Positions 9,000 through 18,137 are shown, counted from the first letter of the stretch. The stretch is DNA of 64,000 nucleotides from Legionella_C sp048541585 (GCF_048541585.1 NZ_CP183303.1:3315733-3379732), one strand, 5' to 3'. Notes: generated by a model from the sequence alone, not told the origin. Numbers and translations: made by a program.

Positions 9000-9485
9000 A
9001 ACCAGAAGATATAACTATAAGCCATTATTTATGATAGCATACCAATCTTAATGTATAATTAACGAGCAAGTAGAACTAAATTAGCTAGATTATTTCACAT
9101 CATCTGTTCCTAAAGGAGGATGGGTGCGCAGGGTACTCCAAAGAGCTTAGGGTTGGCTATTAATAAAAATTTGGCAAACTCGTTAGGCGTTAGGTATAAA
9201 AATCAGCCCCAGCAAATCTCTTTTAAAGATAATTTATTTAACAAGCACACTGTAATAGAGCTTATAGTCAGTTGCTATATTAATTTAGTTCAATCTTATC
9301 TTAGCTATAATTTGGTAAATAGAAATTAAGGATAGAATTAAGCAATCTATTGACATCATTGTCACAGAAATGTTAACTTAAATAGTCACAGTTTGTTTTT
9401 TGAAATTATGACAAATTATTTCACTAATAAATTGACTAAAAATTCCTAAAAGATAGGACACGTTTAGATAACATAAGGAGTGACT
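9000..9485. other. 486-base gap without a supported gene
   Basis: Leader regions of the divergent genes at 8999 and 9486. AAAGGAGG occurs at 9112-9119, directly against an ATG and followed by a 69-codon frame with no recognisable protein character. TTGACA at 9350-9355 could be a -35 element, but its -10 match (TTAACT) is weak. No RNA gene is visible. Confidence 0.4.
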
Positions 9486-10040
9486 ATGTTTAAACAAAGT
9501 TTATTGTGTGGTGTCTTTGCTCTGACTACTATTTCTCCTCTCGCCGTTGAGGCAGCAGTTAGTCATCATGAAAATGCTACACAAAATGTTATTACAGATA
9601 CCGCTATTACTGCAAAAATCAAAGCGCTATATACTAAATCATCATTGGTTCCAGTCTCCAAAATCTCTGTAAAAACAACTAATCAGCAAGTTATTTTAGC
9701 CGGGAAAGTTGAAAGTGATATGCAATATGAGCGTGCTATTGCCTTAGCAGAATCAGTAGATGGGGTAAGGCAAGTTAACACAGAACAGTTATCAGTCGTC
9801 AATAGCAAGGCACCTCTAAGTGATACGATGCTTACAGCCAAGGTAAAAGGCGCTATCTTAAAAGAAAAATTATTTGGTAAAAAAGCAGTTGAGTATTGGC
9901 CCATTAAAGTAGAAACCAAAAATCGAGTCGTTTATTTGACTGGTGAAGTAGCTAATGATAGAGAACGAGTCAATATTACAAATTTAGCGAAAAATGTTCG
10001 TGGTATTAGAGCTGTTCGTTCAGCAATTGTAGTGAAATAA
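9486..10040 (+). CDS. Periplasmic protein with two BON domains (OsmY-like)
   Basis: The ATG at 9486 is preceded by AAGGAG (9475-9480) with a 5-base spacer. The 184-residue product has a signal peptide (FKQSLLCGVFALTTISPL...VEAA) and two BON domains, each built as DTAITAKIKA or DTMLTAKVKGA followed by a VKTTNQQVILAG- or VETKNRVVYLTG-type strand. OsmY in E. coli has the same double-BON arrangement and is an osmotic and stationary-phase periplasmic protein acting as a chaperone. The PRC-barrel gene follows 45 bases downstream and is probably co-transcribed. Confidence 0.85.
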   Translation: MFKQSLLCGVFALTTISPLAVEAAVSHHENATQNVITDTAITAKIKALYTKSSLVPVSKISVKTTNQQVILAGKVESDMQYERAIALAESVDGVRQVNTEQLSVVNSKAPLSDTMLTAKVKGAILKEKLFGKKAVEYWPIKVETKNRVVYLTGEVANDRERVNITNLAKNVRGIRAVRSAIVVK

Positions 10041-10085
10041 TTTGTAAAAATTAACTTAACCGAAATTTTAATTAAGGAGATCGCA

Positions 10086-10463
10086 ATGGATACTAATCAT
10101 GTTGTCAATGCAAATGATGTAATTGGAGTTAAAGTTGAAAATATGCAAGGCGATAATCTTGGTAAAATTGAAGCATTAATGCTAGATAAACTAAGCGGAA
10201 AAGTAAATTATGTTGTTTTAAGCTACGGTGGCTTTTTAGGAATGGGGAATAAACTTTTTGCAATGCCTTGGAGTATCTTTTCTTATAATAAAGACCATGA
10301 TTGTTTTCAAATTCCTTTAAATGAAGAGCAATTAAAAAACTCACCCGGATTTGATAAAGACAATTGGCCCAATATGTCAGACAAGATGTGGAGTGATTCT
10401 ATTACTCGTTATTATGATACTGCAATGGCTAGCCGCAGTGGTGATCGTACAGGGCAATTTTAG
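10086..10463 (+). CDS. PRC-barrel domain protein
   Basis: A 125-residue protein whose first 80 residues form a PRC-barrel: NDVIGVKVENMQGDNLGKIE, then VNYVVLSYGGFLGMGNKLFAMPW. The C-terminus is acidic and hydrophilic. PRC-barrels occur in ribosome maturation and stress proteins; this short stand-alone type is common next to BON and CsbD genes and has no defined reaction. A good ribosome-binding site (AAGGAGA) precedes the ATG. A very strong terminator follows. Confidence 0.83.
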   Translation: MDTNHVVNANDVIGVKVENMQGDNLGKIEALMLDKLSGKVNYVVLSYGGFLGMGNKLFAMPWSIFSYNKDHDCFQIPLNEEQLKNSPGFDKDNWPNMSDKMWSDSITRYYDTAMASRSGDRTGQF

Positions 10464-10471
10464 CCAATATT

Positions 10472-10517
10472 CATAATAGTGCAGTAACTAATCTAGTTGC
10501 TGCACTATTATGTTTTT
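10472..10517 (+). terminator. Strong intrinsic terminator after the PRC-barrel gene
   Basis: CATAATAGTGCAGTAAC pairs with GTTGCTGCACTATTATG (17 base pairs with one G-T), with loop TAATCTA and a TTTTT tail. It ends the BON/PRC-barrel unit and lies just before the stop codon of the minus-strand small gene. Confidence 0.88.
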
Positions 10518-10519
10518 AA

Positions 10520-10687
10520 TTAGCTTTTATGAATCATTTGCTGATGAGCACATTCTTCACATAAAGTATCAATAGGTTCAATAGCCTCTTCTTCTCTTGG
10601 CAGTACCTCTTGCATGGGCTCTAGATTGTCTCCATCTTCAATTTCTATTTTTGCACCACACTTTTGACATATTTTCAAATTAGACAT
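10520..10687 (-). CDS. Small CxxC zinc-ribbon-like protein (55 aa)
   Basis: A 55-residue minus-strand frame starting MSNLKICQKCGAKIEIEDGD and ending LCEECAHQQMIHKS. Two CxxC pairs (Cys7/Cys10 and Cys43/Cys46) flank an acidic central segment, the layout of a small zinc ribbon. The upstream sequence has GGTGGA a suitable distance before the ATG. It is too short to be certain of function; a nucleic-acid-binding or regulatory role is only a guess. It sits between two plus-strand genes. Confidence 0.7.
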   Translation of the reverse strand: MSNLKICQKCGAKIEIEDGDNLEPMQEVLPREEEAIEPIDTLCEECAHQQMIHKS

Positions 10688-10864
10688 AATTATATTCCAC
10701 CATTTAATAACTGCTTAAAGTTGATTGGGTAGCAAATTTAATGATATATAAATTATTCAAAATAACTTTATGAACAGATAATAGAAAAAGTCTAATTCTT
10801 CTCACTAAAGCTATCTTATTTCATTTAATTTTAGATAGTCTTAATAAAAAGTCTAATAGGTATT

Positions 10865-11566
10865 ATGAATTTAAAAAACCCGGAAAATTTAGTTCTCAAT
10901 AATGAATTTCATGTAAAACAGGCCATTATTTATCAAAAGCAATGGTCGAAAGAAATTCAAATAAAACCTATACCTGAAACTGTAAATTACGTAGCTGGTA
11001 TTGATATAGGTTACGATTATCCAAGTAATCGAGCTTTTACTATAGCAATTCTTTTAAATGCACAAAGCTTAGAGCCTATTGAAATAACTAAAGCAATTAC
11101 TTCAATTGATATTCCTTACAAACCTGGCTTTTTATCTTTCCGAGAAGTACCCGCTCTTTGTAGAGCGCTAGATCAATTAAGTATTAAACCTGATTTAATT
11201 GTTTGTGATGGCCAAGGTATTGCACATCCACGCCGTTTTGGTTTAGCCTGCCATATAGGCTTAGCTTATGATATTCCTACTATTGGCTGTGGTAAAAGTA
11301 AGTTGTATGGATATGCACAAGAACCAGGTAATGAACGTGGCGATTATTCTTATCTTTATGATAGGCAGAAAAATATTATAGGTGCGGTACTACGTAATAA
11401 ATTCAATGTGAAACCACTTTTTATTTCAGCCGGCCATAAAGCTGATTTAGCAAGCGCTCTGGCATGGATTTTGAAACTATCAAAAGGTTACCGTTTACCT
11501 GAGCCTACTCGTTTAGCTGATAAACTTGCTCATGAATATAAACTAGCTAGTCTTAATATTTCTTAA
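10865..11566 (+). CDS. nfi: Endonuclease V
   Basis: Deoxyinosine 3'-endonuclease that starts repair of deaminated adenine. The 233-residue protein has the family motifs in order: AGIDIGY with Asp47, PGFLSFREVP with Glu94, CDGQGIAHPRR with Asp115, the HIGLAYDIPTIG strand, and a C-terminal SAGHKADLA with His191. These correspond to the metal-binding and catalytic residues of E. coli Nfi (223 aa). It is a single gene. Two 12-base direct repeats AAAAAGTCTAAT (10785-10796 and 10846-10857) lie in its leader; their role is unknown. Confidence 0.93.
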   Translation: MNLKNPENLVLNNEFHVKQAIIYQKQWSKEIQIKPIPETVNYVAGIDIGYDYPSNRAFTIAILLNAQSLEPIEITKAITSIDIPYKPGFLSFREVPALCRALDQLSIKPDLIVCDGQGIAHPRRFGLACHIGLAYDIPTIGCGKSKLYGYAQEPGNERGDYSYLYDRQKNIIGAVLRNKFNVKPLFISAGHKADLASALAWILKLSKGYRLPEPTRLADKLAHEYKLASLNIS

Positions 11567-11581
11567 GAATACCTATCAGGA

Positions 11582-11653
11582 CTACGTCCTGTAGTTTGTC
11601 CACAGGCTTCAGTGATTTAACTAGATAACTGAGCCCCACGAACAAATTCAGAG
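11582..11653. repeat. Degenerate copy of the CTACGTCC...GGCTTGTCC palindromic repeat
   Basis: CTACGTCCTGTAGTTTGTCC at 11582-11601 matches the left arm of the repeats at 18.29 and 18.63 kb (CTACGTCCCGTGGCTTGTCC) with three differences. The segment 11629-11646 (CTGAGCCCCACGAACAA) resembles the decayed right arm. It lies between nfi and the catalase gene and looks like an old REP- or MITE-like insertion. Confidence 0.6.
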
Positions 11654-11779
11654 GTTAAAGCAGAAAATCGGCAAAATTAAAGATGTTTTTTATTTTTTAT
11701 AAAGGTTAATTTAAGCTAACATGACTTCTTAACTCTATACTCTATTAACTAATTACAATTACAGATTAGGAATAATTAA

Positions 11780-13894
11780 ATGGATAATAACAAAAAGGAT
11801 GTTGATTTAACTGGCGTGAACTTAAAAGAAATAGAAATTAGCGATCAAAAGCTTTACCGAGCTGAGGGTGGTGATTTACATCAAGTAGCAGACGCTAATA
11901 CCGAAACTTTAACCACGCAACAAGGTACACCCGTTGCAGATGATCATAATTCTTTGAAAGTTGGAGCGCGGGGGCCAACTTTATTAGAAGATTTTATTTT
12001 GCGAGATAAAATATTTCATTTTGATCACGAGCGTATTCCTGAGCGTGTTGTTCATGCGCGTGGCTTTGGAGCACATGGTTACTTTGAAACTTATGAATCG
12101 CTAAGCAATCTGACTTGTGCTCATCTGTTTCAAAAAAAAGGGGAGAAAACGCCTGTATTTGTCCGATTTTCTACCGTCGCTGGTAATAAAGGTTCGCCTG
12201 ATTTAGCTCGAGATGTGCGAGGATTTGCTGTTAAATTTTATACTCAAGAAGGTAATTGGGACATTGTTGGCAATAATATTCCCGTTTTCTTTATTCAAGA
12301 TGCCATTAAATTTCCAGATATAATACATGCAGCCAAAGACGAGCCTGATCGCGGTTTTCCACAAGCCCAAACAGCGCATGACAACTTTTGGGATTTTATT
12401 TCACTGACACCTGAATCCATGCATATGGTAATGTGGATTATGTCTGATCGTACCATTCCGCGCTCATTTCGGTTTATGGAAGGTTTTGGAGTTCATACCT
12501 TTCGCTTAGTTAATCAGGAAGGTAAATCTACGTTTGTAAAATTTCATTGGAAGCCTAAGCTTGGTATGCAATCCGTTATTTGGGATGAAGCTGTTAAAAT
12601 TAATGGTGCTGATCCTGACTATCATCGACGCGACTTATGGAACGCTATACAAACTGGTAATTTTCCTGAATGGGAGCTAGGTATACAGCTGTTTGATGAA
12701 TCCTTTTGTGAGCGTTTTCCATTTGATGTGCTAGATGCAACAAAAGTTATTCCAGAAGAAGAGATTCCAATTAAAATTGTAGGGCGCTTAGTCTTAAATC
12801 GTTGCGTTGATAATTTTTTTGCAGAAACTGAGCAAGTAGCTTTTTGTACGCAAAATATTGTTCCTGGTATTGATTTCACTAACGATCCTCTCTTACAGGG
12901 GCGTAACTTTTCTTATTTAGATACTCAGTTAAAACGCCTAGGTAGCCCTAACTTTACTCATTTACCTATTAACGCTCCTAAGTGCCCGTTTGCCCATTTC
13001 CAGCAAGATGGCCATATGGCATTTATTAATCCTAAAGGTCGAGTAAATTACAATCCTAATTCATGGGGAGTAGGCCCACGAGAAAATCGACAAGCTGGAT
13101 TTAGTAGTTATCCAGCGCATGAAGAAGGGCCTAAATTAAGAGTAAGGTCAGAAAAATTTGCTGACCATTACAGCCAAGCACGACAATTTTACCTAAGCCA
13201 AACGGTCATTGAACAAAAGCATTTAAGCGATGCGCTAGTGTTTGAATTAAGTAAAGTTGAAACCGCAGATATTCGCCTGCGTATGGTCTCTCACTTATTA
13301 AATATAGATCAAGAGCTAGCTAATAACGTGGCAAAAGGTTTGGGGATTGAGCAGCTGCCAAAGCCTGCGCCTGCTGCTAAACCAACTTTACAAAATTTAC
13401 AAGCCTCTGATAAATTAAGTATTTTAAAAAATCCTATGAATAGTTTTGCTGGTCGAACCTTAGGTATTTTATTGTCCGATGGTGCTAATGCTAAACTCTA
13501 TAATAAGCTTATTCAAGAGCTTACAGCAGAGGGTGCTTTGCCTTTTGTTATTGCGCCCCATATTTCAGGTGTGACACTAAGCGATGGCACTAAGGTTAAA
13601 GTTAATGAAAAAATTGGTGGTGGCCCTTCTGTACTGTATGATGCAGTAGTACTTTTAATCGCTGAGGGTAAGACAGCGCTATTTAATTTACCAAAAGTAC
13701 ATGAATTTATTAATGATGCTTATCTACACTGTAAATTTATAGGGTATACAAAACATTTACAGCCTCTTTTAACCCAAGTGGGTTCGATTAATCATTTAGA
13801 TGATGGTTTTTTCAGTTTGATAGATGAAAATGCTACAGCCAAATTTATTAAAGCTTGCCGCAAGCTTCGTTACTGGTCACGTAATCCGGGTTAA
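11780..13894 (+). CDS. katE: Large-subunit monofunctional catalase (KatE/HPII type)
   Basis: Haem catalase that disproportionates hydrogen peroxide. At 704 residues it is a clade 2, large-subunit enzyme. The core has catalytic His92 (RVVHARGFGAHG), the distal asparagine in VGNN (near 165), and the proximal haem ligand Tyr379 in FSYLDTQ. From about residue 555 a flavodoxin-like C-terminal domain begins (GRTLGILLSDGAN), as in E. coli HPII (753 aa); the N-terminal extension is shorter. A clear terminator follows. In E. coli katE is RpoS-dependent, which fits its CsbD, BON and CbpA neighbours. Confidence 0.94.
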   Translation: MDNNKKDVDLTGVNLKEIEISDQKLYRAEGGDLHQVADANTETLTTQQGTPVADDHNSLKVGARGPTLLEDFILRDKIFHFDHERIPERVVHARGFGAHGYFETYESLSNLTCAHLFQKKGEKTPVFVRFSTVAGNKGSPDLARDVRGFAVKFYTQEGNWDIVGNNIPVFFIQDAIKFPDIIHAAKDEPDRGFPQAQTAHDNFWDFISLTPESMHMVMWIMSDRTIPRSFRFMEGFGVHTFRLVNQEGKSTFVKFHWKPKLGMQSVIWDEAVKINGADPDYHRRDLWNAIQTGNFPEWELGIQLFDESFCERFPFDVLDATKVIPEEEIPIKIVGRLVLNRCVDNFFAETEQVAFCTQNIVPGIDFTNDPLLQGRNFSYLDTQLKRLGSPNFTHLPINAPKCPFAHFQQDGHMAFINPKGRVNYNPNSWGVGPRENRQAGFSSYPAHEEGPKLRVRSEKFADHYSQARQFYLSQTVIEQKHLSDALVFELSKVETADIRLRMVSHLLNIDQELANNVAKGLGIEQLPKPAPAAKPTLQNLQASDKLSILKNPMNSFAGRTLGILLSDGANAKLYNKLIQELTAEGALPFVIAPHISGVTLSDGTKVKVNEKIGGGPSVLYDAVVLLIAEGKTALFNLPKVHEFINDAYLHCKFIGYTKHLQPLLTQVGSINHLDDGFFSLIDENATAKFIKACRKLRYWSRNPG

Positions 13895-13909
13895 ACTATA
13901 AATTTATTT

Positions 13910-13946
13910 AAATACAATTGCTTTCTACAAAGCAATTGTATTTTTA
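13910..13946 (+). terminator. Intrinsic terminator after katE
   Basis: AAATACAATTGCTTT pairs perfectly with AAAGCAATTGTATTT (15 base pairs, loop CTAC) and runs into TTTTT. Confidence 0.87.
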
Positions 13947-14144
13947 TTTAAAATTAACAAGCTAACCTCTTAATTTATAAATTAAGTCATAACTTTAAAC
14001 CTTTTAAATACTGTGTTCTTTTTTTACCACTATAACTTCTAGACTATACTAATTAGGTGATGCCTTTCTATGGATTTAGGGCAGGGCAGAAAATCTATTA
14101 AAAAATTGCCTCTACCGAGTAAAAACTTTTAAAAGGAATTGACT

Positions 14145-15326
14145 ATGAAAGCACTTTGTTGGCATGGAAAACATGATGTTAGAGTAGATACGGTTGATGA
14201 TCCTAAAATACTTCATGATCGCGATGCCATTATTCGTATCACAGCAACAGCTATCTGTGGTTCTGACTTACATCTTTATGATGGCTTAGTCCCCACTATG
14301 GAATCTGGTGATGTCTTAGGGCATGAATTTATGGGAGAAGTAGTTGAAGTAGGATCAGGTAATAAGAAATTAAAAGTTGGAGATCGTGTGGTTGTCCCTT
14401 TTACTATTTCTTGTGGCGACTGTTTTTTTTGTAAAAAAGAGTTATTTTCTTTATGTGAAAATTCAAATCCTAATGCAGAGATTGCTAGATTAAGAATGGG
14501 CCATTCACCAGCTGGTTTATTTGGTTATTCACATATGTTAGGAGGATTTGCTGGTGGGCAGGCAGAATATGCTAGAGTTCCTTACTCTGATGTAGGACCT
14601 ATTGTGATTCCTAACGGTTATAGTGATGAGCAAGTGTTGTTTTTATCCGATATTTTTCCTACAGGCTATATGGCGGCTGAAAATTGCAATATCCAACCAG
14701 GCGATACTGTTGCTATATGGGGCTGCGGACCTGTAGGCCAATTTGCTATCCATAGTGCCTGGATGCTTGGTGCAGGTCGGGTTATAGCTATTGATTGTGT
14801 GCCAGAGCGTTTAAAATTAGCACAAACCTGGGGTAAAGCAGAAACAATTAATTTTGAAGAAACAGACGTTTATGATGAATTAATGACAATGACTAACGGT
14901 TTAGGGCCAGATGCTTGTATAGATGCTGTAGGAACCGAAGCCCACGCTGGGCCAAAATTTGATGCAATTATTGATAAAGCAAAACAAAGTTTAAATTTAA
15001 CGTCCGATAGGCCACGTTGTATAAGAGAGGCGATTATGAGTTGCCGCAAAGGCGGAACTATCTCTATTCCAGGCGTTTATGTGGGTTTTGCTGACAATAT
15101 TCCTTTTGGTGCTGCGATGAATAAAGGGTTAACTTTTAGAATGGGCCAAACTCATGTTCAGCATTACCTTCCATTATTATTATCAAAAGTTATGGATGGT
15201 AAAATTGATCCATCTAATGTTATTTCACATCGTATCACTCTTGATGAAGCACCAACTGCTTATGAAAAATTCCGTGATAAAGAAGATGGATGTATTAAAG
15301 TAGTTATGAAACCTCATTTTCATTAA
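14145..15326 (+). CDS. Zinc-dependent alcohol dehydrogenase, formaldehyde dehydrogenase-like
   Basis: Medium-chain NAD(P)-dependent dehydrogenase of 393 residues. Catalytic zinc ligands are Cys38 (CGSDLH) and His60-Glu61 (GHEF). Structural zinc cysteines are 90, 93, 96 and 104. The Rossmann motif is GCGPVGQ. The long insert with a second GHSPAGLFGYSHMLGG block resembles glutathione-independent formaldehyde dehydrogenases. The substrate is not determined. The ATG at 14145 follows AAAAGGA; an upstream in-frame TTG at 14139 is less likely. A terminator follows, so it is probably monocistronic. Confidence 0.86.
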   Translation: MKALCWHGKHDVRVDTVDDPKILHDRDAIIRITATAICGSDLHLYDGLVPTMESGDVLGHEFMGEVVEVGSGNKKLKVGDRVVVPFTISCGDCFFCKKELFSLCENSNPNAEIARLRMGHSPAGLFGYSHMLGGFAGGQAEYARVPYSDVGPIVIPNGYSDEQVLFLSDIFPTGYMAAENCNIQPGDTVAIWGCGPVGQFAIHSAWMLGAGRVIAIDCVPERLKLAQTWGKAETINFEETDVYDELMTMTNGLGPDACIDAVGTEAHAGPKFDAIIDKAKQSLNLTSDRPRCIREAIMSCRKGGTISIPGVYVGFADNIPFGAAMNKGLTFRMGQTHVQHYLPLLLSKVMDGKIDPSNVISHRITLDEAPTAYEKFRDKEDGCIKVVMKPHFH

Positions 15327-15336
15327 TTTACATTCT

Positions 15337-15373
15337 GAGCTGCTCTATTAAATAAAGAGTAGCTCTCTTTTTA
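15337..15373 (+). terminator. Intrinsic terminator after the alcohol dehydrogenase
   Basis: GAGCTGCTCT pairs with AGAGTAGCTC (one G-T pair) around an A/T loop, followed by TCTTTTT. Confidence 0.75.
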
Positions 15374-15482
15374 GTAGCGTTAAATTAGTGATGATTATAG
15401 CAGCGCTTGAAAAAGTCTATTTAATCCGCGATAAGGGCAGGTTATACTGGCCTAACGGGTTACAAAACCAATTATTTTATTA

Positions 15483-16226
15483 ATGATTAAATTTACTACA
15501 GGAATGAGTTACCTTCTACTTGGTATGACCCATTTACCGACACGAGGTTTAAAACGTTTTGTTGTTTTGCCTATTATTTTTAATCTCTTTGTTTTTGTTG
15601 GCCTTTTTTATTTACTATATCACTATTTTTTCCCGCTCTCTCATTACTATATTAATCAGCTTCCTACTTGGTTAAGCTTTTTAAATAGTGTCATTATGAT
15701 TTTTTTTATTTTAAGTTTTTTTCTTTTTTTTCTAACGACTTTTACCATTGTATTTAACTTAATAGCAGCGCCTTTTAATGGCCTATTAGCGGAACGCGCT
15801 CAATATTTATTACGTAATCAAATGATTCCAGAGTTAACATTTGCTGAAATTACCATTCGCACCATAAAACGCCAATTACAGTTTATTAGTTACTTTTTAC
15901 CGCGCTTTTTTGGTATGTGCTGCTTATTTTTTATCCCCTTTATTCATCCCTTCTTTCCTTTTTTATGGTTTGCTTTTAACTCTTGGGTTTTAAGTATGCA
16001 ATATCAAGATTATGCTATGGACAATAATTTAGTTGACTTTAGAACCATGCGTCAATTAATGGCACATAATAAAGAAGAATCTCTAGGTTTTGGCTTTTTA
16101 ATTAATTTAATTAGTTTTGTACCTATCTTAAATATAATTAGTATGCCAGCAGGTGTTATAGGTGGTGTTCTAATGTTTTGTGATAGGCATAGTCAACAGT
16201 TACCACCTATCCTAATTAAAAAATAA
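15483..16226 (+). CDS. cysZ: EI24/CysZ family membrane protein
   Basis: Inner-membrane protein of 247 residues with about four to six hydrophobic segments. It begins with the family hallmark TGMSYLLLGMTHLPTRGLKRFVV-type stretch and continues with a LIAAPFNGLLAE motif near residues 96-107, both characteristic of CysZ (E. coli 253 aa). CysZ moves sulfate into the cell for cysteine synthesis. No other sulfur genes are adjacent, so the sulfate role is carried over from the family. A CbpA-CbpM pair follows on the same strand. Confidence 0.82.
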   Translation: MIKFTTGMSYLLLGMTHLPTRGLKRFVVLPIIFNLFVFVGLFYLLYHYFFPLSHYYINQLPTWLSFLNSVIMIFFILSFFLFFLTTFTIVFNLIAAPFNGLLAERAQYLLRNQMIPELTFAEITIRTIKRQLQFISYFLPRFFGMCCLFFIPFIHPFFPFLWFAFNSWVLSMQYQDYAMDNNLVDFRTMRQLMAHNKEESLGFGFLINLISFVPILNIISMPAGVIGGVLMFCDRHSQQLPPILIKK

Positions 16227-16285
16227 AATTTAACAAATAAATAGATAAATATTATAAATAGCTTAATAAATCGTGAAGAATAATA

Positions 16286-17242
16286 ATGGAATATAAAGAT
16301 TACTATAAAATTATGGGGCTAGATAAAAATGTCAGCCAAGAAGATATCAAACGAGCTTACCGTAAATTAGCACGTAAATATCATCCTGATGTTAGTAAAG
16401 AGCCTGATGCTGAGAGTAAATTTAAGGAACTAGGTGAGGCTTACGAAGTATTAAAAGATCCGGAAAAACGGGCCAAATATGATCAGTATGGTCAATATTG
16501 GCAAAATCCTAATACTGGCAAAACATATAGCAGCCAAGGACCAGGACCGCAAACTGATTATCAATTTCATGAATCTTTTGATCAAGCAGGAGCCGCAGAT
16601 TTTGAGGATTTTCTTAGTAATATTTTTAGACAACGTCATCAACGGCAATATGAACAAGAAGATTATTTCGCAGAATCTTTAGATATTCATGCCAAACTTA
16701 CTATCAGCCTTGAAGACAGCTTTCATGGCGCTGAAAAAACACTACAATTACAAAAGCCTGTAATGACGCAACAGGGCTGGCCTGAATATGAAACACGCTC
16801 AATTAAAGTTAAAATTCCTAAAGGGGTTACCGATAAGCAGCAAATTCGCTTAAAAGGGCAAGGAAATGAAGGTAAAAAGCAACGTAAGGGAGACTTATAT
16901 ATTGAAATTAATATTGCTCCTCATCCGTGGTTTAAATTAGAAAAAAAAGATATTCATCTAGAACTACCTATAACTCCTTGGGAGGCAACGCTGGGTGCTA
17001 GCGTGCAAGTGCCAACATTAGGTGGCCTGGTAAAGCTTAAAATTCCTAAATTAACCCAAACTGGAAAACAAATGCGTCTTAAAGGGCGAGGTTTGCCTGG
17101 TACTCCTTCAGGTGATCAATTTATTAGTTTAAAAATTGTTATTTCTACTATCGAAAATCCTGAAGTTAATAAACTCTATGAACAAATTGCTGCAGCCACA
17201 CCATTTAACCCGCGACAAAACTTAGGAGTAAGTAATGACTAA
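16286..17242 (+). CDS. cbpA: Curved-DNA-binding J-domain protein CbpA
   Basis: DnaJ-type co-chaperone. The 318-residue protein has an N-terminal J domain (about 1-70) with HPD at 33-35, a Gly/Phe/Gln-rich linker, and two C-terminal substrate-binding beta domains (from about 132). It lacks the cysteine-rich zinc domain of DnaJ, which together with the adjacent cbpM identifies it as CbpA (E. coli 306 aa). CbpA works with DnaK and binds nucleoid DNA in stationary phase. Its last 8 bases overlap the cbpM start. Confidence 0.93.
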   Translation: MEYKDYYKIMGLDKNVSQEDIKRAYRKLARKYHPDVSKEPDAESKFKELGEAYEVLKDPEKRAKYDQYGQYWQNPNTGKTYSSQGPGPQTDYQFHESFDQAGAADFEDFLSNIFRQRHQRQYEQEDYFAESLDIHAKLTISLEDSFHGAEKTLQLQKPVMTQQGWPEYETRSIKVKIPKGVTDKQQIRLKGQGNEGKKQRKGDLYIEINIAPHPWFKLEKKDIHLELPITPWEATLGASVQVPTLGGLVKLKIPKLTQTGKQMRLKGRGLPGTPSGDQFISLKIVISTIENPEVNKLYEQIAAATPFNPRQNLGVSND

Positions 17243-17540
17243 AAATCATAATGACACTCAAGCGTCTGAATGTGAAGAGCAATTCTATTTATCTCTACAA
17301 GAAATTACTTATTCTTTTGGTGTCTCACAGACAACTATTCTTGAAATAATTGATGAAGGAATTATTGCAGCTAATAAAAACAATCAAAATGAATGGCAAT
17401 TTGATAATGAGGCCTTTCGCCGTATTAATATGGTTCTACGACTTAACAGAGATTTAGGTGTTAATTTGGCTGGCGCTGGTTTAGCATTAGATTTACTAAA
17501 TGAAATTGAGCGCTTACAACGCTTACTTAATCGAAAATAA
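17235..17540 (+). CDS. cbpM: Chaperone modulator CbpM
   Basis: A 101-residue MerR-like protein that binds the J domain of CbpA and inhibits it. It has the YLSLQEITYSFGVSQTTILEIIDEGII winged-helix segment (about 18-44, quoted in part by motif) and a C-terminal leucine-rich helix (IERLQRLLN). Overlap of 8 bases with cbpA indicates coupled translation and matched stoichiometry, as in E. coli. Confidence 0.87.
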   Translation: MTKNHNDTQASECEEQFYLSLQEITYSFGVSQTTILEIIDEGIIAANKNNQNEWQFDNEAFRRINMVLRLNRDLGVNLAGAGLALDLLNEIERLQRLLNRK

Positions 17541-17594
17541 CTTAAAATAGTAACCGCTATAGAAGTTTTATATACTCAATTTAAGGATATTTAA

Positions 17595-18137
17595 ATGCAC
17601 AAAAGACTAATTTTACTAAGCTTGCTTTTTGTAAATTTAAGTTATGCTGATGACCCTAATAAACAAGCATTTGAAGATTACTGCTATCAAGCGGGAGGGC
17701 AGGTTGAACAAATGCCAGCGCAATTTAGTACTAAAACTGGTTTAACAGAGGGGTTTAAGAAGGATTTTTGTACATTTAAAATAGATGGAGGCTTTATCGC
17801 TGTAGGTTTAGAGACCTTTGCATCTCCTGAGCTTAATATAGCAGCAACTTTAATTAAGAAATTACCACCTATTCCTTCTAACTCGCCTCTATTTAAAGGA
17901 AATTATGATAATCCATCTCTTAATTTTTGTAAGAATATTGGTGGAGCAAGTATTGTATTTTTAGTACCTAATGGTGGATTTAGTAATGCGCTGGGCCAAA
18001 CAGATATTTGTGTATTTGGTGACGGCTCTATGATAAGTAGTTGGTCTTTAATTTATATTGCTAATGGTAGAACAGGCTATTCCCTTGTAAAAGATAAAAC
18101 TAAAGCAGAACCTCTAGCTATTAAAATACCAAGTTAG
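17595..18137 (+). CDS. Secreted protein with two DUF333-like cysteine modules
   Basis: A 180-residue exported protein: the signal peptide is residues 1-18 (KRLILLSLLFVNLSYA). The mature part has two modules of the form Cys-x-x-x-Gly-Gly ... Cys-x-Phe-x-Asp-Gly: FEDYCYQAGG to DFCTFKIDGG and FCKNIGG to ICVFGDGSMISSW. That is the DUF333 pattern of small periplasmic proteins with unknown function. AAGGAT precedes the ATG. The last 20 bases of the gene (from 18117) are part of the 342-base tandem duplication downstream, so the duplication arose after the gene was in place. Confidence 0.72.
   Translation: MHKRLILLSLLFVNLSYADDPNKQAFEDYCYQAGGQVEQMPAQFSTKTGLTEGFKKDFCTFKIDGGFIAVGLETFASPELNIAATLIKKLPPIPSNSPLFKGNYDNPSLNFCKNIGGASIVFLVPNGGFSNALGQTDICVFGDGSMISSWSLIYIANGRTGYSLVKDKTKAEPLAIKIPS

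Noticed and set aside
9120..9329. A 69-codon frame behind a very strong AAAGGAGG
   Set aside because: The ribosome-binding site touches the ATG with no spacer, and the translated sequence has no protein-like character or homologue I can recognise.
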